DNA from: JAMXLO01 sp046732975
Lineage (GTDB): Bacteria; Pseudomonadota; Alphaproteobacteria; Acetobacterales; Acetobacteraceae
Reading direction: 5' to 3'
NCBI GenBank assembly: GCA_046732975.1
Contig: JBKPOG010000078.1
Span: 1 to 8,890, forward strand
Length of the DNA: 8,890 nt
The notes below the pieces were generated by a model. The model was not told the DNA's origin and searched no databases. It was given only the letters and a program-made list of their open reading frames with translations. The translations under genes were made by a program, and so were the position numbers. The number at the start of each line of letters is the position of its first letter. Position 1 is the first letter of the stretch. Shown one piece after another: positions 1-7,368 of this stretch.

Positions 1-252
1 ATCGTAGTGGGGCACTTGCTGCTGCACCTTGACCGCAAACCGCACGGCGCCATCGATGCTGTCAAAGGCAATGAGGAACGAGTCACCACCAGTCTGCACC
101 AGTCGGCCGCCATACTCGTGGATCGCTGGATCGATCAGCGCGCGCCGTAACGAGCGAAGGCGGTGCAGCGTTCCGGCATCATCCAGGCCAATGAGCCGAC
201 TGTAGCCAACCATATCGGCATAGACGACCGCAATCAGCTTACGGCCACCCAT
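1..252 (-). CDS. Class III adenylate/guanylate cyclase, N-terminal part (runs off left edge)
   Basis: The 84 residues in the window open a class III nucleotide cyclase catalytic domain, which makes cAMP or cGMP from ATP or GTP. Seen directly: the domain start KLIAVVYADMVGYSRL with Asp13 as the first metal-binding residue, a short helix with GTLHRLRSLRR, then YGGRLVQTGGDSFLIAF with the second metal Asp at about residue 56, followed by an amphipathic helix (DGAVRFAVKVQQQV). The spacing matches the small stand-alone or TPR-linked cyclases common in rhizobia and Rhodospirillales. The rest of the domain, including the transition-state Asn/Arg and the purine-specifying residues, and any C-terminal partner domains lie outside, so ATP versus GTP use cannot be decided. 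I chose the ATG at 252 because family members usually have only a few residues before this motif. A GTG at 294 in the same frame is an alternative, and the frame stays open to the stop at 577-579. Neither start has a clear Shine-Dalgarno sequence. Confidence 0.85.
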   Translation of the reverse strand, partial: MGGRKLIAVVYADMVGYSRLIGLDDAGTLHRLRSLRRALIDPAIHEYGGRLVQTGGDSFLIAFDSIDGAVRFAVKVQQQVPHYD

Positions 253-588
253 CCCCCAGCCGGCAAGATCGGTCTCATGTCCTGCGGCGTTCACAGTCAG
301 CACTGTAGCACAATGACCGACAGCACGGCGAGCCAATGGGATGGCGGGTCCGGCTCTGTGGTTCAGGCCTCGACGAGCGGGCCAGGGCGGCCCCACGCGA
401 TGGATCCAATGCCGAGAGCAATCTCGCCCGGCGGCCCGGATGGGCACAGGCCAGCCGACGCGGTTCATCATGTCCTTGAAAGCGACACGAGCAGGCCACC
501 ATAGGTGACGACGAACTCGCACATCTCCCACGAAGCCCGATGGCACGGCTTGATGCCGACGTCGCGGCAGATGTCGTCAGGCCCTCCC
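253..588. other. Gene-poor stretch between cyclase and REP-like element
   Basis: No confident gene is seen in these 336 bp. The cyclase frame remains open upstream here, but the translation is rich in Arg, Pro, Gly and Trp and looks non-coding. The stretch presumably contains the cyclase promoter, but no convincing -35/-10 pair was found. The part from about 468 to 588 has coding-like codon use on the minus strand and is listed separately as a possible gene remnant. Confidence 0.5.
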
Positions 589-593
589 GTCAT
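468..593 (-). pseudogene. Possible short ORF or gene remnant of unknown family
   Basis: Read on the minus strand from the ATG at 593, this frame gives 41 residues, MTGGPDDICRDVGIKPCHRA onward, ending in VTYGGLLVSLSRT and a TGA. Codons such as GAC GAC ATC TGC CGC GAC GTC GGC ATC have mostly C or G in the third position, as expected for real coding DNA in this genome. No Shine-Dalgarno sequence precedes the ATG, and the upstream part of the same frame (back to a TTG at 665) runs through a REP-like palindrome. This fits a coding sequence truncated or disrupted by the repeat, or a small unannotated protein. The DICRDVGI segment faintly recalls the (L/I)xRDIGL signature of small DUF1127 proteins, but this is too short to claim. 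Chance remains possible. Confidence 0.2.
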
Positions 594-669
594 GGCGAGG
601 ACGCGACGTCGACGAAGCAATCCGGTAGGATGTGCTGGGTTACTCTGTTGCCACGCTCCTCGCAATGAC
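589..669. repeat. REP-like imperfect palindrome (81 bp)
   Basis: The element begins GTCATGGCGAGGA and ends TCCTCGCAATGAC, so its termini are inverted copies differing at one of 13 positions. Inside the left arm is the string GACGAAGCAATCC. GTCATTGCGAGGAGC... and ...GAAGCAATCC are recognisable as parts of a dispersed palindromic repeat often seen between genes in alphaproteobacterial genomes (from memory, not searched). The two arms could pair into a long, imperfect hairpin of about 35 bases per arm. It ends 16 bp beyond the pcaF stop codon, so it may protect or terminate the pcaF transcript. Only one copy lies in this window, so its dispersed nature is inferred. Confidence 0.6.
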
Positions 670-685
670 TATAGCGGATCGCTAC

Positions 686-1891
<1,206 letters not shown>

Positions 1892-1896
1892 GGCGA

Positions 1897-1903
1897 TCCT
1901 CCC
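1897..1903 (-). promoter_or_regulatory. Strong ribosome binding site of pcaF
   Basis: GGGAGGA on the minus strand lies 5 nt before the ATG at 1891. It fixes the pcaF start against the longer open frame upstream. Confidence 0.75.
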
Positions 1904-1971
1904 ATTATTGCGTCGCGCTTGGCCTAGGACATCCGGCGTGTGGCGGCAAGCCGGCGGGGTGCCGCAATAAT
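1904..1971. promoter_or_regulatory. Widely spaced 9-bp inverted repeat in the divergent pcaF / secreted-protein spacer
   Basis: ATTATTGCG at 1904-1912 is exactly complementary to CGCAATAAT at 1963-1971, with 50 bp between the arms. The arms are the most AT-rich parts of an otherwise GC-rich 126-bp spacer separating the divergent starts at 1891 and 2018. The left arm directly abuts the pcaF Shine-Dalgarno sequence. It could be a pair of half-sites for a regulator of both sides or a long-range RNA hairpin ending at the pcaF ribosome binding site. No regulator gene is in the window and no clear -35/-10 pair was identified. Confidence 0.35.
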
Positions 1972-2017
1972 CTCGGATGCATAGGCGAATGCGGTGAATC
2001 GGGGTACAGGACGCGAA

Positions 2018-2641
2018 ATGCAAACCACGTTCCGCGCCATCCTTGCGTCAATCTTAACGGGCCTGAGCGTCGTGTCGGCAATGGCCGAGGTTTCGGTCTA
2101 CTTTCATACCGGCAGCTGGGATGCATTCACCGGCTCCGCGACGAACGGCAAACTGGTCTGCGGCGTCGGCAGCACCAACCCCTCTGACAACCGCAGCATC
2201 TCGATGCGGTTCGAGATCGGCGGGGACGTGGTGCAATTCCAGGCGAAGAAGCCGACCTGGAACATTCCGCCGAACACGCCGATCGCTGTCGTCCTGCAGA
2301 TCGGCTTGGAATCTCCCTGGAACATGCAGGGCGTGGGCAACGGTCAGATGGTTGAGTGGACGCTCGAGCGTATGTCGATGCCAATCTTCGATGCACAATT
2401 CCGTCGCTCCGGTTCGATGACAGTGACATTCCCATCAGGCAACGAACCTCCCTGGACAGTCGGGCTGAATGGCTCGACGGCAATCAGCAACGCGTTTGGC
2501 CGTTGCGTCGCCGACCTGACACGACGGTCCCAGACGCAACCGGTTCCTCCTGGCCCGACGCAGCCATTCGGCCAGCAATCGCCTGAAGCGAATGAGCCAC
2601 CGCCACAACAGGCGACACCGGTTCCAGGACGCAGCCCATGA
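2018..2641 (+). CDS. Small secreted protein of unknown function with Pro/Gln-rich tail
   Basis: I do not recognise a named family. The 207-aa product starts with a clear Sec signal peptide: one Arg at position 6, a hydrophobic stretch from about 7 to 19, and a predicted cleavage after SAMA (Ala23), giving a mature N-terminus EVSVYF. The mature part (24-170) looks like an all-beta domain with regularly spaced Trp residues (35, 81, 101, 114, 146) and only two cysteines, Cys48 and Cys163, which could form a disulfide. The segment LNGSTAISNAFGRC near the end resembles an L-x-GS-x-A...F-x-x-C pattern I recall in small alphaproteobacterial exported proteins (inference). From about 171 the tail is rich in Pro, Gln and Thr. 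The ATG at 2018 is chosen: AGGA lies 6 nt upstream and the signal peptide then starts naturally. A GTG at 1994 in frame would add eight residues. The stop overlaps the next gene's start by 4 bp, suggesting translational coupling. Confidence 0.75.
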   Translation: MQTTFRAILASILTGLSVVSAMAEVSVYFHTGSWDAFTGSATNGKLVCGVGSTNPSDNRSISMRFEIGGDVVQFQAKKPTWNIPPNTPIAVVLQIGLESPWNMQGVGNGQMVEWTLERMSMPIFDAQFRRSGSMTVTFPSGNEPPWTVGLNGSTAISNAFGRCVADLTRRSQTQPVPPGPTQPFGQQSPEANEPPPQQATPVPGRSP

Positions 2642-3069
2642 TCACCGGACGCTGCCTGTGCCAGGCGATCCGCTACGAGTGTGCGGGTGAGCCAATCCTG
2701 ATCGCGCACTGTCACTGCGAGAGCTGCCGGCGGCAGACCTCGTCACCGGTGACGACCTTCATCCTGGTGCCTAGGGCGACGCTCCGAGTGACCCGGGGGC
2801 AGCCGGAAGAGTTTTCATCCTCCCCAGGGGTCTGGCGAAGCTTCTGTGCAGAGTGCGGTTCGCCCATTTACTACCGCACCGATCGGCGCCCGAATGATAT
2901 CGATCTCTATGCGATGACCTTGGACGATGCAGCGGGGATTGCGCCTGAGTGCCACGTGCATTCGGCCGAGCAGCTCCCCTGGTTCGAGGTGTCGGACGAT
3001 CTGCCGCGATATCCCGGATCAAGCCGAAGCGACCCGCCGCTGCGCCAGGGACCAAGGCAGAGCGGCTGA
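2638..3069 (+). CDS. GFA/CENP-V family zinc-binding protein
   Basis: The 143-aa product belongs to the GFA (glutathione-dependent formaldehyde-activating enzyme, CENP-V) fold, small cytoplasmic zinc proteins. The full cysteine set is visible: Cys6 and Cys8 in GRCLCQAIRYEC with Cys70 and Cys73 in SFCAECGSPIYY form the expected structural zinc site, and Cys25, Cys27 and Cys30 in AHCHCESCRR the expected second site. The end HVHSAEQLPWFEVSDDLPRY is also typical. The founding enzyme (Gfa) was reported to speed addition of formaldehyde to glutathione, but most homologues have no shown activity, so formaldehyde activation should not be assumed here. The start ATG overlaps the stop of the preceding secreted-protein gene (ATGA), with no Shine-Dalgarno sequence of its own evident, suggesting translation by coupling. 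The tail after about residue 126 is short, polar and probably disordered. Confidence 0.88.
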   Translation: MITGRCLCQAIRYECAGEPILIAHCHCESCRRQTSSPVTTFILVPRATLRVTRGQPEEFSSSPGVWRSFCAECGSPIYYRTDRRPNDIDLYAMTLDDAAGIAPECHVHSAEQLPWFEVSDDLPRYPGSSRSDPPLRQGPRQSG

Positions 3070-3142
3070 CAATTGGCTTTCCGCGCGGAGTGTCGCGCCT
3101 TACAACCTGGCAATTCGCCCAAGGTCGCAATGGAAGTGATCA

Positions 3143-4723
3143 ATGGAGCCAGGAATGAACGAATTCTACGGATGCCGTACGGTCCGTGAGCTCATTCCGC
3201 GACAAGCGCGCGCGAGACCGGACGCGATTGCGCTGATCTATCGCGAGCGTTCCGCCACTTATGGCGAGCTTAATACGCGAGCCAAGCAAATCGCCAACGG
3301 CTTGATAGCGATGGGCATCCGGCCGGGGGACCGGATTGCGTACCTGGGAAAGAATTCAGACCTCTATTTCGAACTGCTGTTCGGCGCGATCGCTGCCAAT
3401 ATCGTACTGGCTCCGGTGAATTGGAGACTGGCGCCACGCGAAATGGCGTCCCTTCTGCGAGACGCAGAGGCGAAGGTCCTCTTCGTGGGACGAGGCTTTG
3501 CCGCCATCGCCGCCACGCTAGACTTGCCGGCTCTCGATCAGTTCGTAGCCATGGACGAAGCGCATTCCAATTGGGTGCAATTCGAGGAATGGCGCGACGC
3601 TCAGTCTTCGAACGATCCTGTTGTCCCCGTGGCTCCCGAAGATACCGTTCTGCAACTCTACACCTCCGGGACGACGGGGCTGCCCAAAGGCGTCGAGCTG
3701 ACCAACACCAACATTCTGACGTTGATTGATTGTTATGAGAGCTACGATGTCATGCGGCTCAGCCCAGATGATGTGGCGCTGGTCTGCATGCCGGTGTTTC
3801 ATATCGCCGGCACCGGCGTCGGACTCCTGTGCCTTGCACAGGGCGCCCAAACCCTCGTGCTTGAAGAAGTGAAGGTGGCGGAAATCATCGATGCGATCAC
3901 ACGATATCAGGTGAATTGGCTGTTGCTCGTGCCGGCGGTGATCCTGATGCTTACGCAGCATGTCGAGGCTGCGCCGATCGATCTCGGCTGTGTGCGATCA
4001 TTGGCCTATGGCGCTTCTCCTATCGCAGAAGATGTCGTTGTGCGGGCGATGCGTGCTTTCCCTAACGCAAGTTTTCGCCAGGTGTATGGCTCCACCGAGA
4101 GCGCAGCCGTCGCTACGTTCCTGACCTCCGACCTGCACGACCCCGTTCGAGGCAAGTTGCGATCTTGCGGGCGGCCTTATTCCGGGATTGGATTGCGAGT
4201 CGTGGACCCAAACGGGGAAACAATGCCGACGGGCAAGGTGGGTGAAATCGTTATCCAAGGCCCCTGCGTGATGAAGGGTTATTGGAAAAACCCGGTGGCG
4301 ACTCGCGAGGCGTTTTTTGCGGGCGGCTGGCTCCGCACCGGTGACGCCGGCTATTTCGACAAGGAAGGGTTCCTCTACATTTACGATCGCGTGAAGGACA
4401 TGATCGTAACCGGCGCGGAGAACGTGTATCCGGCGGAAGTGGAGAATGCCCTGTTCGGTCATCCTGCGATCGCCGATGCGGCGGTCATAGGAGTTCCTGA
4501 CCCGCGCTGGGGTGAGGCCGTCAAGGCGATCGTTGTTCTAAAGCAGGGCGTCGAGGCGACAGCGGAGGAAATCATCGCCTACGCGCGCGAACGGATTGCC
4601 GGGTTCAAGCTTCCCAAATCGATCGACTTCGTCACCGCCCTGCCGCGCAATCCGACGGGCAAGGTGCTGCGTCGCGAGCTTCGGGCGCCCTATTGGCAGG
4701 GGCACGACAGGCAGGTGAGCTGA
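3143..4723 (+). CDS. AMP-forming acyl-CoA synthetase (fatty-acid/carboxylate-CoA ligase)
   Basis: An ANL-superfamily adenylating enzyme of 526 aa, which activates a carboxylic acid with ATP and joins it to CoA. The core motifs run in order: phosphate-binding loop LYTSGTTGLPKGVE (172-185), MPVFHIAG (216-223), AYGASPI (288-294), QVYGSTES (313-320), LRTGDAGYFDKEGFLYIYDR (397-416) with Asp401 contacting the ribose, hinge region DRVKDMIVTGAENVYPAEVE (415-434), and the C-terminal PRNPTGKVLRREL with catalytic Lys507. Length and layout fit medium/long-chain or FadD3/FadK-like ligases; the substrate cannot be told from the sequence. There is no signal peptide or membrane segment. Two ATGs are possible: 3143 with GGAAG 7 nt upstream, and 3155 with GGAG 6 nt upstream, the latter giving MNEFYGCRTV. 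It lies 73 bp after the GFA gene and may be cotranscribed. Codon use looks less GC-rich than in the neighbouring core genes, for example TATTGGAAAAAC and GCGTTTTTTGCG. A link with the divergent thiolase gene is plausible but unproven. Confidence 0.9.
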   Translation: MEPGMNEFYGCRTVRELIPRQARARPDAIALIYRERSATYGELNTRAKQIANGLIAMGIRPGDRIAYLGKNSDLYFELLFGAIAANIVLAPVNWRLAPREMASLLRDAEAKVLFVGRGFAAIAATLDLPALDQFVAMDEAHSNWVQFEEWRDAQSSNDPVVPVAPEDTVLQLYTSGTTGLPKGVELTNTNILTLIDCYESYDVMRLSPDDVALVCMPVFHIAGTGVGLLCLAQGAQTLVLEEVKVAEIIDAITRYQVNWLLLVPAVILMLTQHVEAAPIDLGCVRSLAYGASPIAEDVVVRAMRAFPNASFRQVYGSTESAAVATFLTSDLHDPVRGKLRSCGRPYSGIGLRVVDPNGETMPTGKVGEIVIQGPCVMKGYWKNPVATREAFFAGGWLRTGDAGYFDKEGFLYIYDRVKDMIVTGAENVYPAEVENALFGHPAIADAAVIGVPDPRWGEAVKAIVVLKQGVEATAEEIIAYARERIAGFKLPKSIDFVTALPRNPTGKVLRRELRAPYWQGHDRQVS

Positions 4724-4733
4724 GGCGTCGCGA

Positions 4734-5570
4734 TCAAGCCGCGCGCTTCGCCAACTCGTCGAACGCCTTCAGCCGCGCAATCAGTGCGGGCATCTCACGC
4801 AGCGGGATCATGTTCGGACCGTCGCTCGGTGCATTGTCGGGATCGGGGTGCGTTTCGATGAACACCGCCGCAGCGCCCACCGCCAGCGCGGCACGCGCCA
4901 GCACCGGTGCGAACTCCCGCTGACCGCCCGACGACATGCCCTGCCCGCCAGGCTGCTGTACCGAATGGGTCGCATCGAACACCACCGGGTAACCTGAGCG
5001 TGCCATGATCGGGAGCGCACGAAAGTCGCTGACCAGCGTATTATAGCCGAAGCTGGCGCCCCGCTCGCACAGCAGGATGTTGTGGTTGCCGGTGCTGGCG
5101 ATCTTCGCCGCGACATTCGCCATGTCCCACGGCGCAAGGAACTGGCCCTTCTTCACGTTGATCGGCTTGCCAGTCTCGCCGGCGGCAAGCAACAGATCAG
5201 TCTGGCGGCAGAGAAACGCAGGGATCTGCAGCACATCGACCGCCTGCGCCGCAACCGCACACTGCTCGGGTGCGTGCACGTCTGTCAGTGTCGGCAGCCC
5301 GGTTGCTTCACGCACGTCCGCGAGCACAGCCAAACCCTCGCTCATACCGATGCCGCGCGCGGTGGAGACCGACGTGCGGTTGGCTTTGTCGAAGCTCGAC
5401 TTGTAGATCAGCGGAACGCCAACCGCCGCGGATATTTTGCACAGCGCATCAGCAACCTCCAGCGCGTGCGCGCGCGATTCGATCTGGCACGGTCCAGCAA
5501 TAAGCGCAAAGGGGCGGTCGTTGGCAACCTCAATTCCGCCCACCGATACTGTTCTTGCCGCTGCGTCCAT
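4734..5570 (-). CDS. kdsA: 3-deoxy-8-phosphooctulonate synthase (KDO-8-phosphate synthase)
   Basis: A cytoplasmic enzyme that condenses phosphoenolpyruvate with arabinose-5-phosphate to KDO-8-phosphate, the committed step to the KDO sugar of the LPS core. It is 278 aa, full length. Conserved parts: FALIAGPCQIESRAHALEVA (21-40), YKSSFDKANRTS (56-67), TLTDVHAPEQ (94-103), NVKKGQFLAPWDM (138-150), VFDATHSVQQPG (197-208) and FIETHPDPDNAPSDGPNMIP (237-256). Cys28, His202, Glu239 and Asp250 stand at the spacing of the metal ligands known from the Aquifex enzyme (Cys11, His185, Glu222, Asp233), so this is the metal-dependent class; E. coli-type enzymes carry Asn in place of the Cys. It is last in the tpiA-secG-pyrG-kdsA row, 90 bp after pyrG. 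The start ATG has only a weak GGGA 7 nt upstream. The stop is 10 bp from the stop of the converging ligase gene. Confidence 0.96.
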   Translation of the reverse strand: MDAAARTVSVGGIEVANDRPFALIAGPCQIESRAHALEVADALCKISAAVGVPLIYKSSFDKANRTSVSTARGIGMSEGLAVLADVREATGLPTLTDVHAPEQCAVAAQAVDVLQIPAFLCRQTDLLLAAGETGKPINVKKGQFLAPWDMANVAAKIASTGNHNILLCERGASFGYNTLVSDFRALPIMARSGYPVVFDATHSVQQPGGQGMSSGGQREFAPVLARAALAVGAAAVFIETHPDPDNAPSDGPNMIPLREMPALIARLKAFDELAKRAA

Positions 5571-5604
5571 CTAAGTGTCCCTATAAGTCCCGCGATCGCG
5601 TGAT

Positions 5605-5619
5605 GCGCGGACGCCGCGC
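5605..5619. other. Short GC hairpin in the pyrG-kdsA spacer
   Basis: GCGCGG and CCGCGC pair perfectly around a 3-nt loop (ACG on the plus strand). There is no following T-run, so this is not a classical intrinsic terminator. It may only be a feature of the leader before kdsA or chance in GC-rich DNA. A second self-complementary string, CGCGATCGCG, lies at 5591-5600. Confidence 0.25.
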
Positions 5620-5660
5620 GGATCGTAAACGCCGTTGGCAGGCCCGCTATACAACTGCCT

Positions 5661-7292
5661 CTACACCAGTCTCGCCTGCCTCACTGCCGCAGCAATAAAG
5701 CCCGCGAACAGCGGATGCGGGTCGAAGGGCTTCGATTTCAGCTCCGGATGATACTGCACACCGACAAACCAGGGATGGTCCGGCAGCTCAATGATCTCCG
5801 GCAGCACGCCATCGGGTGACATGCCGGAGAACAGCATACCGGCCCGTTCCAGTCCATCTTTGTAGTGCACATTGACCTCGTAACGGTGGCGGTGCCGCTC
5901 CTCGATCCGCGTCACGCCGCCGTACAGTTCGGATACCAATGAGCCCGGGCTGAGGACCGCCGGATACGCGCCGACCCGCATCGTGCCGCCGAGGTCGCCT
6001 CCCTCCATCCGCCGCTCCATCTCGTTGCCGCGCGCCCACTCGGTCAGCAGGCCGACCACTGGCACATCACATGGTCCGAACTCTGTCGATGAGGCGCAGT
6101 GCAAACCGCAAAGGTTGCGGGCTGCTTCGATCACCGCCATCTGCATGCCGAAACAGATGCCGAAGAACGGCACGTTCTTCTCGCGCGCGAAGCGGACGGC
6201 TTCGATCTTGCCAAGTGTGCCGCGTTCACCGAAGCCGCCAGGGACCAGGATCCCGTTGACCTCCTCCAGCCGGTGCACCGCGCCGCCGTTCTCAAATACC
6301 TCGCTGTCCACCCAGTCGAGTTGCACCTTCACGCGGTTGGCGATGCCGCCATGCGTCAGCGCCTCGGCCAGTGATTTGTAGGCATCCAGCAGGTTGGTGT
6401 ACTTGCCGACGACGGCGATGCGCACTTCGCCTTCCGGCGAGCGGACTGCCTCGACGATCTCCCTCCATCGCGACAGGTCGAGTCCCACATCCGCTGGCAG
6501 ATCAAAGTGTCGCAGCACTTCGCGATCCATGCCTTCCGCGTGATAGCTGATCGGCACAGCGTAGATCGTATCCACATCAAGTGCCGCAACCACCGCCTGT
6601 GGGCGCACGTTGCAAAACAATGCGATCTTCCGGCGTTCGTTGTCGGGAATTGGCCGATCGCAGCGGCACAGCAGCATCTGCGGCTGGATGCCGACGTTCA
6701 GCAGCTCCTTCACCGAATGCTGCGTCGGCTTGGTCTTCAGTTCGCCAGCCGACGGAATATAGGGCACCAGCGTCAGGTGCACGAACATCGCGCGTTCCGG
6801 CCCCAGTTCATTCCCGAGCTGACGGATCGCCTCGAGGAACGGCAGGCTCTCGATATCACCCACGGTGCCGCCGATCTCGACCAGCACGAAGTCGAAGTCC
6901 CTGGTATCGCGGACGATGATCTCTTTGATCGCGTCGGTGATGTGCGGGATCACCTGAACCGTGGCACCCAGATAGTCGCCGTGCCGCTCCTTTGCGATTA
7001 CCTCGGAATAGATCCGCCCCGTTGTGGCGTTGTCGAACCTGTTCGCCGGCACGCCGGTGAAGCGCTCGTAGTGCCCCAGGTCCAGGTCGGTCTCGGCGCC
7101 ATCGTCGGTGACGTAGACCTCGCCGTGCTGATAGGGGCTCATCGTCCCCGGATCGACATTCAGGTAGGGGTCCAGCTTGCGCAGCCGGACGGAGAAGCCG
7201 CGCGCCTGCAACAGGGCTCCCAGGGACGCCGAGGCGATGCCTTTGCCAAGGGAGGAGACCACGCCGCCGGTGATGAAGACATACCGCGTCAT
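5661..7292 (-). CDS. pyrG: CTP synthase (glutamine-hydrolysing)
   Basis: Makes CTP from UTP with ATP and glutamine-derived ammonia, the last step of pyrimidine nucleotide synthesis, in the cytoplasm. The product is 543 aa, the normal length. The N-terminal synthetase domain (about 1-270) begins MTRYVFITGGVVSSLGKG with the ATP-binding loop, then RLRKLDPYLNVDPGTMSPYQ (36-55), HGEVYVTDDGAETDLDLGHY (56-75) and EIGGTVGDIES (139-149). The C-terminal glutamine amidotransferase domain has PGGFGERG (351-358), nucleophile Cys380 in FFGICFGMQMAVIEA, and His515/Glu517 in VGVQYHPELKS, completing the triad. The frame is open for 64 codons further upstream, but that part is Arg-rich, overlaps secG and has no family similarity, so the ATG at 7292 is the start. 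No good Shine-Dalgarno sequence precedes it. It sits between secG (76 bp upstream) and kdsA (90 bp downstream) on the same strand. Confidence 0.97.
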   Translation of the reverse strand: MTRYVFITGGVVSSLGKGIASASLGALLQARGFSVRLRKLDPYLNVDPGTMSPYQHGEVYVTDDGAETDLDLGHYERFTGVPANRFDNATTGRIYSEVIAKERHGDYLGATVQVIPHITDAIKEIIVRDTRDFDFVLVEIGGTVGDIESLPFLEAIRQLGNELGPERAMFVHLTLVPYIPSAGELKTKPTQHSVKELLNVGIQPQMLLCRCDRPIPDNERRKIALFCNVRPQAVVAALDVDTIYAVPISYHAEGMDREVLRHFDLPADVGLDLSRWREIVEAVRSPEGEVRIAVVGKYTNLLDAYKSLAEALTHGGIANRVKVQLDWVDSEVFENGGAVHRLEEVNGILVPGGFGERGTLGKIEAVRFAREKNVPFFGICFGMQMAVIEAARNLCGLHCASSTEFGPCDVPVVGLLTEWARGNEMERRMEGGDLGGTMRVGAYPAVLSPGSLVSELYGGVTRIEERHRHRYEVNVHYKDGLERAGMLFSGMSPDGVLPEIIELPDHPWFVGVQYHPELKSKPFDPHPLFAGFIAAAVRQARLV

Positions 7293-7368
7293 GGGCGCCC
7301 AGTATACGAAGCCGAATCGGGTGACGGGAAGCCCGAACGTCAGGCGTCTCGCATGCGCCGCACGGGGG

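Noticed and set aside
379..393. GGGCC-AGGGC-GGCCC inverted repeat
   Set aside because: A 5-bp GC-only stem is expected by chance in sequence of this composition.
1892..2023. 44-codon N-terminal extension of PcaF
   Set aside because: The GGGAGGA site 5 nt before the ATG at 1891 and the PcaF-type start MVDAYICD decide against it.
3518..4462. Minus-strand open frames opposite the acyl-CoA synthetase
   Set aside because: They are shadows of the ligase gene, whose motifs run unbroken in order on the plus strand.
7293..7368. Possible terminator or attenuator between secG and pyrG
   Set aside because: Only short stems such as GGGCGCCC and CGGG/CCCG were seen, with no T-run. Nothing is distinguishable from background in this GC-rich sequence.
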